Shown piece after piece: positions 18,427-30,442 of a DNA stretch of 64,000 nucleotides. Location: positions 186,001 through 250,000 of the forward strand of contig JAPJBO010000164.1 of NCBI GenBank assembly GCA_030068145.1, given 5' to 3'. The notes below the pieces were generated by a model. That model searched no databases, was not told the DNA's origin, and worked only from the letters and a program-made list of their open reading frames with translations. The DNA comes from Diplonema papillatum. Its lineage: Eukaryota > Euglenozoa > Diplonemea > Diplonemida > Diplonemidae. Made by a program: the position numbers and the translations under genes. Every line of letters starts with the position of its first letter. Positions within the stretch are counted from its first letter, which is position 1.

Positions 18427-21400
18427 TCACCTCATTCCTCGCAGCGGGTACACGGCGCTGTGCCGATCGGATAACACCAGCTTCGCCGAAGTTTCTTGCT
18501 CGAGTGAAGCAGCGATGTCGACGGCTAGGCACCACGGGTCGTCCAGGAGCGGCGAGAACACTTCCGAGTACACATCGGTGTCGATCGAAGTGTCGTCCGG
18601 GTGCGCACCGAAGGCGGGCTCGTACGCGACGAAGCAGCGGAAGCGCGGCGGGCACTGCCGGAGGCAGGCCACGAGGCGGAGGAAGAAGTTGCGCAGGAGC
18701 TGGCGGAGTGAGTGGGGAGACGTGGCAGGGGGTTCGACTGCGTAGCCGGGCACCCGGAGGGACACCCAGCCGGCGCTGGTGCCGTCCGCCTGCGCTTTGA
18801 TGCACCGCCAGGACAGCTCGATGCTCGTGGTGTCGCCGAGGACGAACGAGCGCACGGGACACTCGGAGGCAAGGGCCGACTCGTCCGCGGGGGAAAAGCA
18901 CCGCTCCGCCTCCCAGAGCGTCGCCAGGTGCCTGCTATTGGGGCACGCCCGCCGCGCAGCGCGCCCGACTTCGGACCGCTCGCTGCCGGCCGCCGCGCCG
19001 CTCCCGCAGAACCGGCGCACGGTCTGCACCCTGCGAGCGAGGCCTTCGACCGCGCGGTCCGACGTGAACAGCAGCCCCGGCGCCGAGCGCGCGTGCATGA
19101 ACACCAGCCGCGGCCCCGAAGCCGGCGCCTCGCCTCGGCTCTGCGCACCGGCTGTCGACGGCCGTTTCGGCAGGCTTCCTAGCTGCAGGTCTTCTGCAGG
19201 AGCTTCGCGGGGACACCGAGGGTCGTTTTTGCGTGGCTTCGCGCCGGCAGTCGACGGCCGTTTCGGCAGGTCGACTAGCCGCAGGTCTTCTTCTGCAGGG
19301 GTTTCGCGGGAACAGCGAGGGTCATTTTTGCATGGCTGTGAGCCGGCAGTTGCCGGCCGTTTCGGAAGGTCGCCTAGCCGTAGGTCTTCTTCTATGGGGG
19401 TTTCGCGAGCAGATGGAAGCCCCTGGAGGCCAGCCGGAGAATCGCTTCTGCGCGGCTTCGCGCCAGCAGCCGACTGCCGCTTCGGAAGGGCTTCCTCGCC
19501 TCGAGTGCTAGTCACGGGGGGTTCGCTGGAAGATTCAGCCGGATAACCGCTTTTGCACGGCTTCGCGCCAGCAATCGACGGCCGCTTTGGCGGGGCGGCA
19601 TGGGAGCAGGCTTCCGGGGAGTCGGCGGCAGCTCGGCTCTCTGGGGTGCGGGAAGGGTGCACGGGGCAGTTTGCAGGCACGGCTCCTCGTTTCGCGCCGG
19701 CGGTCGATGGTCGCTTGGGTGGAGCGCAAATCTCCTCGGGAGAAACCGAGGGGGTTTCCGACCATTCGACAGCCTGACGGTCTGGTGTCGCAGGGCAGAT
19801 TGCCGATCGACTCTCTGCGGTGCGGACGCTTGGTTTCGCGCCGGCGGTCGACGGTCGTTTTGGTACGGACGCCCGCCTGCTGTTTTCGCGGGGGAGGGGA
19901 GGGCAGTTTGTGGGGTCGGACACAGCATCCCGCTCGCTCCGTCTCGCGCCCGCCGTCGACGGCCGTTTCGCGGCAGCGCGGTGCTGGCGGTCCGCGTGGG
20001 GGTCGCTGGCTGGGAGACAGGTCGTCGGGGGGTATACGCCGCCCGAAAGCAGGCCTTCGAGAAAGCCGTGCGGAGGAGCCACAGCCCCACTCCAGGTCTG
20101 CTCTGCCATCGTCCGGTACAACACGCCGAGCAGCCGGGTGAAGTCCGGCAGGTCCAGCGGGCACGCCGCGTGCGCAAGGCACCGCGAGACGTCCGCCGCG
20201 CTGCAGTCAGCCCGCGGCACCCCCGCCCGCTCCTTGAAGCACGCCCTGAAGGAGCCCAGCAGGTCAACCTCACCCAACCGCGAACCCCTCAGCCCCGCGC
20301 CGTCGGCGCAAAACAAGCTGCGCGGCCCCTCGGCTTTCTCCGCCGCCAGCGCACCGTGGCGGTCTTCATTGCGGCAGGCCGACGGGGTTCCCCCCGACGA
20401 GCCTTCGCTGGCACAGCCATGCCGGTCGCACTGGCGAGACGCGTCATGCACCGTTGGCGGCGAAGAAGAACACGCGTGACCGTGGCTCGACGCATGGGAG
20501 ATGGGGGCGACTTCGTCATTGAGACCGCGTGGTGTTCCCGTGGGGGGCGTCCCAGGGGTTTGGCCCTGGTGGGCGGGGCTACCGCCAGCCGCGAACCCCC
20601 GTTCTCTCGGCTTTGGTTCGCTCGCGCGGCTGCCCTCGCAATAGAGGTGAACTTCTCGGGCTGCGTCGAGTTCTCGGTCGCCGGGTGCCAGCCCAGCAAC
20701 AGCAGCTTCCGGTCCGCTTCTCACCGCACAATGGCCAGCAACCTCCCCTCTTGCCGCAGCAACCTCCGGTTCGCTTCTTGCCGCCAGCCCCTCTGCGCGG
20801 CCGCCCCCCGCAGAGGCGCCGGCCACCTCGCTGGCCGCAGCATCAGCGGCTTCCGGTCCGCTTCTCGTCACAGCACAAACGCTGGCCGCCTCGCTGGCCG
20901 CAGCGACAGCAGCAGCTTGCGGACCGCGTCTTGTCACCGCACAAACGCCGGCTACCTCGCTGGCCGCAGCGACAGCAACCTCCGTTTCCGCCAGCCCCTC
21001 TGCGCGGCCGCCTGCACAAGCAACAGCAGCTTCCGGTCCGCTTCTCGCCACAGCACAAGCGCCGGCCACCTCCCTGGCTGCGGCGAGTGCCCGCTCCCCC
21101 GGGGCCACCGCCCTCGCGACCCTCAGCGCCCGCTGCGCGTCGCGGAGCCACGCCCTCACCACCGACACCTCGAGCGGCGCGGCCGCCAGCTCGCCCCGCA
21201 GGGACCCCCCCCTCGCCGCCGGCCGCGCCTGCCGGGACGTCGCGCCCCGCGGGCTCCTCGGCGACGCCGGGAACGCGGAAAAAAACGGCGAAACCGCAAA
21301 CGCCGGCGCCCGCGGGATCGTCGCCCGGCGCCACGCCCTCGAGGCGGAGAGGGACAGGACGCCGACCCGCGCCTTCCGAGAGGTGGTGTCGCCCGCTCCG

Positions 21401-23735
21401 CGGTGGACGAAGGCGGCCGGCGGGGGTTCAGCGAGCGCCGCGACCGTCCGGTCGAAGCGCTGGGCGGGCAGGTACGCCTCGCCGGGGCCAAAGAGGGCCG
21501 CGAAGAAGGACGTGAACCCGTGGATCGTGCACGGCTGGTGCAGCGGGAGCCCGGCGGGCCGCCCCTTCCCACTCCCCCCGCCGCCGCCGCCGCCCCGCCC
21601 GCCCGGGGCCAGGTGCGCGAGCAGCCTTTTTTCGAGGTCGGCGACGCCCAGCTTCATGCACTCCTCCTCCACGACCGACACGACCGCGCCCCAGGTCAGG
21701 TGCGCCGCCGGCCCCCCCCACTCGCCCGGGGCGCCGGGGTCGGGTGGGTCTGCATAGACCTCGTCCTCGGGGGCAGGTACTTGAGGGTGGCTGCATCCGG
21801 GAGGATTAGCTCGAAGAGCAAGGCCCACCGTTGCGTGTGCCTCCCTCTGCGCCGGCATCTCTCTTCGCCCGTCCGGGTCGGCGGCGAAGCCCTGCCTCCC
21901 CGTCGCTGCGGGCGACGCCCCGTCCCCCCCAGGCAAACCGCGGGACAACCCTCCATCCGGTCTGCCATCCAATCCCTCCACAATACGGCTCTGCGACCCC
22001 CCCATCCCGCCGCAGGGTCCCCCCGGGTGCACACACACGCCCTGCAATCCCACGGGGGGCACAGCGTCGGTCGTTTTCTCGTCTTCCCCTGCAAGCGCCG
22101 CACCGTGGGGCACTCCCTGATTTTCACCCTGCAACCCCACGAGAGGCACGGCGCCGGTCGTTCCCTCGATTACCCCTTGCAACCCCGCAAGCGCCGCATC
22201 GTGGGGCACTCGTTGATTTTCACCCCGCAACCCCATGAGAGGCACGGCGCAAGTCATTCCCTCGGAGTCACCTTGCATCCCCGCAAGCGCAAGCGCTTCC
22301 TGGGGTGCCCCCTGATTTTCACCCTGCAACCCCACGAGAGGCACCGCGTAGGTCACCCCCTCGAACACTTCCCCCGAACCGGCAAGCGCCGCGCCGTGGG
22401 TTGCCGTCCCGTAGTCCTCGTCGGCGATCCCGGGAAGGGGCGAGTCATCGCGGGGCGGAAATCCGGGGGGCGTTCCTTGGGGTTCCCCTCGCGGCGTTCC
22501 TTGGGGTTCCCCTCGCGGCGTTCTTTGGGGTTCCCCTCGCGGCTTTCCTTGGGGTTCCCCTCGTGGCGTTCCTTGGGGTTCCCTTCGCGGCGTTCCACGG
22601 GGTTCCCCTTGCGATCCCGCCGGATCCAGCTCCCCGTGCAAACTCCCCCGCCTGTCGTACTTCGGCGTGGCGGCGGCGCTGGCGACGCCGAAGCAGTCGA
22701 CCCACCCCAGGTACAGCTCCTCGAGCTTCTCAACCCGGCGCTCCTTCTCCAGGAGCCCGTACGGCTGCCTCGGCAGCCCCCGGGTTTGCGCGCGGTCCCC
22801 CGCGCCGCCCGGGCCGGCGCACCTTTCGGCGGAGCGCACCACCAGGTCGTTCCAGTAGAACACGGCGGCCGACGACCCCTTCCGGCGGCGCACCGCAGCG
22901 GGGTCCGGTGCCGGGCGAGGGGAGTCGGCGCGTCGGCTCGCCCTTCGCGAGGGGGAAGGCCAGCCGGCGCCCGGACTGCCCGTGCGCGCCGGGCCGGCGG
23001 CGGCTCGGTGGCTTTGCCTCGGGTCCGGTGGTGCCGGGGGTGGGCGGCGGCAGCTTTGCTCTTGTCGCGTGTGCACTTGCTGCGCGTGGCCGGAGTCTTG
23101 AGTGTGCCGTGATGCTTGGCATCCTGACACTTGCTCTTGATCTTGCCTCATGTGCACTTGCGCGTGGCCCGAGTCTTGACTGTGCCTTACTGTTTGGTAT
23201 TCTGACACTTGCTCTCCTTCGCGCCGTGGAGGCGCTTGCTCTGACTCTTGACCGTCTGCTTCCGTCTGTTCCTGATTCTGCTCGCACTGCGCTTTGCTTG
23301 AGTCTGTCTGCGCCACTTCTGGTCGGAGCGCTTTTTCCTGCTGAGCGGGCTCGGATTCCCGGCCATCCGCTTCCGCGGGCGCTTGCTGCGGCTGCGTGGT
23401 GCACCCTGGCTGCGGCTGCGTGGTGCAGCCTGGCACTCGCTCCCGCGCTTGTTCGGGCTCCCGACGCAGGTCTTGTTGTGCGCGTCCTTCTTCCCCCGCC
23501 GCTTGCGCCTGTCGGGACGGTGCCTGTTCTGGTGTCTGCACTTCCCGATGTCCACATCCTGATTCCGGGCCATCCGTTCGCGCGAGCGCTTGTTCGGGTT
23601 CCCGACGCACGCTGTCTTGCTGCGCGCGTTTTTTCCCCCCCGCCGCTTGCTCCTGCCGGGCCCGTACCTGTTCTGGTTCGTACGCTTCCCGACGTCCGGA
23701 TTCCGGGCCGTCGGTGGCCGGGAGCAGCAGCAGCA

Positions 23736-23773
<38 letters not shown>

Positions 23774-25289
23774 AGCTGCAGCTGCAGCTGCTGCTTCTGC
23801 TGCTGCGCGGCCTTCCCCCCGCGGAGGGGGGCACTCGAGTCCACGATCTCGCACCACCGGGACACTGGGAACAGCGGCAGCTCGCGCCGGACCGCTTCCC
23901 TCAGCTCAAGCCGCAGGCCCCGCTCGCCGGGCTCGCAGCGGCCGGCGCCTCCCGGCAGCACCGGCTGGCCGCCTCTGCCGCTAGGGGAGCTTGGCGGGCG
24001 GCTTCGAAATGCGGTCCCCCGCTCGTGCCTGCCCGGGGAATCGGGCCTCGGGACTGGGCTGTCGGGGTGTCCCCTGCGATGTGTCGTGGAGGCCTTCTTC
24101 GCGTTGCGGCTCGGCCGTCGTGTCCAGCTGCCGTAGGCTGCCTGGACGACTGGGCTGTGTCTTTCGTCGTCGGGCGCCGCTTCGGCTTGGTTCGTGTGTA
24201 TCCTCCCGAGTGTGTGTGCACGCCCCGCCGAATCGGGGCTTGGAACTGGGATCCCGTGGGGTCCACTGCAGCTACCATCCGCGTTGCGGTCCGACTTTGT
24301 CCAGCCGCCGCCGGTCTCATGGACTGGGCTGTCGCTTTCGTCGTCGGGCGCCGCTTGGGTTTGGGTTTCCCGCCACCGAGCGCTGGGGCATGTGTGTATC
24401 CTCCCGAGTGTGTGTGTACGCCTGCGCTGTCCACTGCAGATACCAGTCTCGTTGCGGGCCGAATTTGTTGTCCAGCCGTCGCCGGTCCAATGGGCTGGGC
24501 TGCCGCTTTTGTCGTCGGGCGCCGCTTGGGCTTGGGCCATGGGCGGGTCTTCCTGCGACCGAGCGCTGGGGCACGTGTGTGTCCTCCCGACGAGTGTGTG
24601 TGAATGCGTGCCCGGTGAATCAGGCCTCGGAGCTGGGATCCCGTGTGGTCCACCCCAGGGATCACTCGCGTCGGCTTCCTGAACGATGCTGCCGCTGTTG
24701 TTGTCGGGCGCTTGGGCTTGGGCCATGGGCGGGGGTTCCCGCCATCGAGCGCCGGGGCACGTGTTTAGGCTCCCGACGAGTGTGTGTGAACACGTGCCCG
24801 GTGAATCAGGCCTCGGAGCTGGGATCTCGCGGGGTTCACCCCAGGGATCACTCGCGTCGACTTCCTGAAGGATGCTGCCGCTGTTGTTGTCGGGCGCTTG
24901 GGCTCGGGCCATGGGCGGGGGTTCCCGCCATCGAGCGCCGGGGCACGTGTGAGTCCCCCCGACGAGTGTGTGGTGTGAGCGTCCGGCCGGAGAACCAGGT
25001 CTCGGCGCCGCGCCGCCACGGAATCCAGCGCGGGGAGCGTCCTTCGCGTCGTAGGGGTCCGCAAGCCTGTTCCACGCACCGCCGGCTCCGGGGGAATAAT
25101 GCCGGCGGCCAGCTTCAAAGGAACCGTTCAGCCCGAGAAGCCGAGGAGCCGGCAGCTCCGCCTGCGCCGGTTGCGCCAGCCGAGGCGGGCGACAGCCGAG
25201 CCCCGCCGCGCCGATGGCGCGGCTCCGCGCGCGGAGGACGCCGGCCAACACGTCGTCTGCTGCACGAGGGCCACCGCCGTCCCCCGGAT

Positions 25290-25327
<38 letters not shown>

Positions 25328-25476
25328 TGCCCTGCCGTCGCTGCCGCCCCCTTCCTGCGCAGCGGCGCGCTGTGCGGGCGCGCGAGCTGGACGAACCCCG
25401 TCGAGCGGCCGACTTGCATTCTCTGGAGGTCGGCCAGCTGGTCCTGCAGCATCAGCCGCAGGCACGCGTTCGGCAT
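18427..25476 (-). CDS. Giant single-exon repeat-rich protein, 2349 aa, unidentified
   Basis: One uninterrupted frame starts at ATG 25476 (MPNACLRLMLQDQLADLQRM, preceded by CTCTCGCCAA) and closes at TGA 18427. Because GAATGAG|GTGAGC is also a good donor, the stop may lie in an intron and the protein could continue. Composition is Ala/Pro/Arg/Gly/Glu-rich. Internal repeats in order: Ala/Gly-rich N-terminus; HTLVG..NTCPGARWREPP units (~residues 170-435); a Gln tract (~555-585); RGEPQGTP units (~955-1009); VPLVGLQGENQGVPHGAALAG units (~1030-1150); about nine PKRPSTAGAKP units (~1840-2110). Better-ordered segments are ~1250-1350 (WGAVVSVVEEECMKLGVADLEKRLLAHL), ~1750-1820 (FRACFKERAGVP ... FTRLLGVLYRTM) and the last 250 residues, which contain RCFVAYEPAFGAHPDDTSID. 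No transmembrane or catalytic motif and no known family is seen. Both ends of the exon have duplicated echoes. Confidence 0.75.
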
Positions 25477-25596
25477 TTGGCGAGAGGAGGGAAGGGGGGG
25501 TGGAGGCGGGGGAATGCCCTGTGTGTGGATAGAGATGTTTTCATGGGAGAAAAATGGAAACGGAGGGTTTTGAGGATTTCTTTTCGTGAAATTCAG

Positions 25597-25734
25597 CAGA
25601 CTTTGATGTTTTGAGCAAAATTGGTGCCTAAGTTTTCGTAACCATGGTATGGTTAAGTGCACAAATGGTCAGTGTCTGTCGAAGCTTACATGTTTGATGC
25701 TAGCATCAAGTCTTCTTCGAAGAAGGGGAGGTGC
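25597..25734 (+). repeat. Family H repeat (also at 26200-26287 and 26755-26843)
   Basis: GGTTAAGTGCACAAATGGTC, TGTCTGTCGAAGCTTACATG and GATGCTAGCATCAAGTCTTC separate the copies of the giant gene's 5' end. The same words recur singly in many other places in the window. Confidence 0.8.
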
Positions 25735-26063
25735 GGGCGCCGAACTCGGCAGCTTCGCCTGCGCCGGTTGCGCCAGCCGAGGCGGGCGGCAGCCGAGCCC
25801 CACCGCGCCGATGGCGCGGCTCCGCGCGCGGAGGACGCCGGCCAACACGTCGTCTGCTGCACGAGGGCCACCGTGTCCCCTGGATCCGCCTCCGCCGCCG
25901 CCGCCGCCGCCGTGTGCCCTGCCGTCGCTGCCGCCCCCTTCCTGCGCAGCGGCGCGCTGTGCGGGCGCGCGAGCTGGACAAACCCCGTCAAGCGGCCGAC
26001 TTGCATTCTCTGGAGGTCGGCCAGCTGGTCCTGCAGCATCAGCCGCAGGCACGCGTTCGGCAT
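25735..26063 (-). pseudogene. Echo 1 of the giant gene's 5' end
   Basis: Begins with the same ATG context (26063, MPNACLRLMLQDQLADLQRM) and follows the parent for ~105 codons at high identity, with a shorter GCC microsatellite. It then leaves the parent after RRLAQPAQAKLP and stops near 25669 in family H DNA. Confidence 0.8.
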
Positions 26064-26287
26064 TTGGCGAGAGGAGGGAAGGGGGGGTGGAGGCGGGGGA
26101 ATGCCCTGTGTGTGGATAGAGATGTTTTCATGGGAGAAAAATGGAAACGGAGGGTTTTGAGGATTTCTTTTCGTGAAATTCAGCAGACTTTGATGTTTTG
26201 AGCAAAATTGGTGCCTAAGTGCACAAATGGGCAGTGTCTGTCGAAGCTTACATGTTTGATGCTAGCATCAAGTCTTCTTCGAAGAAG

Positions 26288-26626
26288 GGGAGGTGCGGGC
26301 GCCGAACTCGGCAGCTTCGCCTGCGCCGGTTGCGCCAGCCGAGGCGGGCGACAGCCGAGCCCCGCCGCGCCGATGGCGCGGCTCCGCGCGCGGAAGACGC
26401 CGGCCAACACGTCGTCTGCTGCACGAGGGCCACCGCCGTCCCCCGGATCCGCCGCCGCCGCCGCCGCCACCGCCGTGTGCCCTGCCGTCGCTGCCGCCCC
26501 CTTCCTGCGCAGCGGCGCGCTGTGCGGGCGCGCGAGCTGGACGAACCCCGTCGAGCGGCCGACTTGCATTCTCTGGAGGTCGGCCAGCTGGTCCTGCAGC
26601 ATCAGCCGCAGGCACGCGTTCGGCAT
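26288..26626 (-). pseudogene. Echo 2 of the giant gene's 5' end
   Basis: ATG at 26626, same truncation point and same family H flank as echo 1. Distance between start codons is 563 bp. Confidence 0.8.
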
Positions 26627-26843
26627 TTGGCGAGAGGAGGGAAGGGGGGGTGGAGGCGGGGGAATGCCCTCTGTGTGGATAGAGATGTTTTCATGGGAGA
26701 GAATTGTAAACGGGGGGTTTGAGAATTTTTTTCGTGAAATTCAGCAGACTTCTGACGTATGGTTAAGTGCACAAATGGTCAGTGTCTGTCGAAGCTTACA
26801 TGTTTGATGCTAGCATCAAGTCTTCTTCGAAGAAGGGGAGGTG

Positions 26844-27164
26844 CGGGCGCCGAACTTGGCAGCTTCGCCTGCGCCGGTTGCGCCAGCCGAGGCGGGCGGC
26901 AGCTAGGCCCCGCCGCGCCGATGGCGCGGCTCCGCGCGCGGAGGACGCCGGCCAACACGTCGTCTGCTGCACGAGGGCCACCGTGTCCCCTGGATCCGCC
27001 GCCGCCGCCGCCGTGTGCCCTGCCGTCGCTGCCGCCCCCTTCCTGCGCAGCGGCGCGCTGTGCGGGCGCGCGAGCTGGACGAACCCCGTCGAGCGGCCGA
27101 CTTGCATTCTCTGGAGGTCGGCCAGCTGGTCCTGCAGCATCAGCCGCAGGCACGCGTTCGGCAT
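26844..27164 (-). pseudogene. Echo 3 of the giant gene's 5' end
   Basis: ATG at 27164, 538 bp beyond echo 2. The leader lacks CGAGAGGAGG and the GCC microsatellite is the shortest of the four copies. The outermost copy is again the most reduced. Confidence 0.8.
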
Positions 27165-27384
27165 TTGGAAGGGGGGGGTGGAGGCGGGGGAATGCCCTGT
27201 GTGTGGATGGAGATGTTTTCATGGGAGAAAAATGGAAACGGGGTTTTGAGGCTTTTCGTGCTTCGTGCAGCAGACTTTGATGCCTTGAGCGAAATTGGTG
27301 TCTAAGTTTTCGTAACCAGAATTAAGTGCACCAATGGTCATTGTCATTGGCGACTACTTCTGCCGACTTGAAACACAGCTCCTG

Positions 27385-27640
27385 ACACGTGGTTCACTTC
27401 TGTTGGCATGAAACACAGTACCTGATACGTAGGAAATCTGCTGGACACATGATTCATAGACTAGCACGAAACACAGCTCCTGACACGTGATTCACTTCTG
27501 TCAGCATGAAACACAGTTCCTGATACGTCGTGAATCTGCTGGACACGTGATTCATATGCTTGCATGAAACACAGCTCCTGACACATGGTAAGTCTGCTAG
27601 CATGGAACACAGCTCCTGGCACGTGATACTTGCAGTTAGC
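27385..27640. repeat. ~60-bp imperfect tandem repeat, about 6 units
   Basis: Units share CATGAAACACAGCTCCTGAC and ACGTGATTCACTTCTG or GTGAATCTGCTGGACACGTG. Unit lengths vary. ORFs across it are not supported. Confidence 0.85.
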
Positions 27641-27889
27641 ACGTGTGTGATCTTCCGCGAAGTGACTCGTTCAGACTGCGAAGTGACACATCGGAATGAA
27701 CGGAAGGAATCGAAAGCTCCACTGGGGTACGAAAGGCCTGCTTAAAACCGAAAAGCTGCTTCGCAAAGCAAAACAGGGGAAAGGAGGGAAGCCACAGTTT
27801 TTTTTTGCAAAGGCGACAAAAGGAGGGGGTCGCAAAGAAATACTCGGAGGAGCGCCTGTGCATATTTCGACGGTGCATTTTTTTTTTTT

Positions 27890-28420
27890 TTTTTTAGAGT
27901 GTAAGCAGGGCCTTATATATAAATATTCCTCCCACGTAACTGTCCATAAGTTGCTCGGAGTTACTAAAAATCCCAGTTGCGGCACAACTGCACGTTTATG
28001 TATCCGACAGGGTGCACTTCTTTGTGGTTGTCACTACTGTCCATCACAGAGACTGTCCTTCGGAAGCAAAAGAGCCATGCGAAGAAGGCGAGTGTTGGGG
28101 TACTGTAGCAGTAATCTGCAACAGCAAAGCGGACAGCCGCGGTCTTCGCTTTCTTGGCAACACGTCATGAAACAATACACAAGCCAGAAATACCAGCGCC
28201 GCAGGCGCGGAAATTTTTTTCAAGCTATTGGGCCAGTCGCTTCCAAAATTGAGGCTGTACGTTGCTTCAACGATGATCCAAAGGTGCAGTGACCGGTGTA
28301 CTGTAGCACTACTACTGGGCCCCTCAGCCGGGGCATTCTGTGCTTTTTTTTTTTTTTTTGGTTGCTCGGACTTGGTCCGAGCACCAGACCCATATATAAG
28401 CCACTGAGTGTAGATATCCG
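27890..28420 (+). mobile_element. Family K composite element, compact copy
   Basis: Left block GGGCCTTATATATAAATATT ... CTAAAAATCCCAGTTGCGGC (27908-27985) and right block ACTACTGGGCCCCTCAGC ... CTTGGTCCGAGCACCAGACC with CATATATAAGCCA (28290-28410) reappear in the same order at 58145-59630. The ~300 bp between holds one diverged relative of the 96-bp monomer (CTTTGTGGTTGTCACTACTG...ACAGAGACTGTCC). Both blocks contain TATA-box-like TATATAA. A plus frame here (27696-28292) is open but unrecognised. Confidence 0.65.
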
Positions 28421-28429
28421 GGGGTTTTA

Positions 28430-28465
28430 TAGTCTCCGGGTGATCACTGTCGTAATGGTTTCCTA
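28430..28465 (+). repeat. Family C fragment
   Basis: ATCCGGGGGTTTTATAGTCT with CCGGGTGATCACTGTCGTAA. Confidence 0.7.
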
Positions 28466-28574
28466 TGCGTCTTGTCATGTCCGGGGGCGGCTGTCATTAT
28501 CAAAAAGTGACGGCTGGCAGCGTACTGTGGAAAATTACTAAACACAGGTGATAGGCTGTGCGTAAATAATAAGA

Positions 28575-28720
28575 GCCACGTCACTTTTTGTTGAACGCCT
28601 GCACCGGGCAGTCAACCCAGATTTACCTGATTTTGATGATGGTTGCAGCACATTTCCCAGTGACGTTTTGCAACTGGCGGCACTCCTCCCAGTATTTCAT
28701 GCAACGCAGGTGTTTCAAAA
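28575..28720 (+). repeat. Family E repeat
   Basis: GTTGAACGCCTGCACCGGGC, AACCCAGATTTACCTG, TTGCAACTGGCGGCACTCC, CAACGCAGGTGTTTCAAAAA. Confidence 0.8.
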
Positions 28721-29082
28721 ATGAAAGGAAAGAGCAATGCCCCTCTGGTCGCGATGTTCCCCGGGTTCAAAAAAAAAAAGGAGTGGGGAAACACCGCGGG
28801 TGGTGAAGTCTTCGATAAAAAGACGGCATTCTCTCCTGGGCATGGGGGAAGGGCTTCAACCCTGTGGGAGGCCACCCAGGCACATTCCTATCTCCTGGAG
28901 CTGCAAAGAAGTGCGTGGTGTTGTCTGCCTGTTGTCCGCCGCGGGTCCTGAAACACGAAGCGGTGACTAAAGTAGACCATCGCCACAGATTCTCCGCACC
29001 CCACGGCATATTGCGGCACATCGCAGCTTCGAATGAGTGCAAGCGCCTGAAGCACGACACGGTACGATCGAAGAGGTAGTCA
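28721..29082. other. Unique DNA, nothing supported
   Basis: No exon with splice signals and no dispersed family recognised. Confidence 0.4.
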
Positions 29083-29400
29083 CTAATGCGACTAATGCAA
29101 GGCCATTCGCTACAGATATTCTGCATTATGACCTGCGACTAATGCAGGCCATTCGCTACAGATATTCTGCATGATGACCTGCGACTAATGCAGGCCATTC
29201 GCTACAGATATTCTGCATGATGACCTCAGTCACTGTGCGACTAATGCAGGCCATTCGCTACAGATATTCTGCATGATGACCTCAGTCACTGTGCGACCAA
29301 TGCAGGCCATTCGCTACAGATATTCTGCATGATGACTTCAGTCACTGCGACTAATGCAGGTCATTCGCTACAGTTATTCTGCGTACCTCAACTACTGCGG
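29083..29400. repeat. 42-62-bp tandem repeat, 6 units
   Basis: Core GCGACTAATGCAGGCCATTC, GCTACAGATATTCTGCATGA, TGACC, with or without TCAGTCACTGT. Unit length alternates because the TCAGTCACTGT segment is optional. Confidence 0.9.
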
Positions 29401-30068
<668 letters not shown>

Positions 30069-30189
30069 GCAGTCGATCGGCTTGTTTTTTTCCTCTCTCC
30101 CTCCCAGCTCTAGTCGGCGACCGTTGGCGAACGAATCCCACACACTGCATGGTTTCGAGTGGGGTTTGTTTCAGGGGATGAAAGAGGGC

Positions 30190-30235
30190 CCAGATAGTCT
30201 CCGGTTGACCATTGAGGCTGCGCCCCAGCGCAACT
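30190..30235 (+). repeat. Family C fragment
   Basis: AGTCTCCGGTTGACCATTGA then GGCTGCG. Confidence 0.7.
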
Positions 30236-30442
30236 GATGTCGAAAACACTGGGCGTAACTGCTGTGACTTCGAATGCAAGCACTTGTGATCCCATCGGGT
30301 TCTTTGTTTGGCAGCTTCGTCGAGCATGGCGCTTATGCAAAAAGAGGTAACCGTCTCTGTTGTCTGCCTGCGGCGGTAAACGAGCTTCGGGTTGCATCCT
30401 TTTGCATTGAGTGTTTGTGGAAGAAAAAAGAAGCAGAAGAAG

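Noticed and set aside
19140..19960. Assignment of the PKRPSTAGAKP repeats to a flagellar or microtubule-binding family
   Set aside because: RPSTAG-like words occur in some axonemal proteins, but a low-complexity repeat alone cannot support a function.
19600..23112. 1170-residue plus-strand ORF and several other long plus ORFs (22305-23984, 23991-25532)
   Set aside because: They lie antisense to the 2349-codon minus-strand frame in very GC-rich DNA, where stop codons are rare in every frame. Their composition is a scrambled Arg/Pro/Ala mixture without repeats in register, while the minus frame shows coherent peptide repeats.
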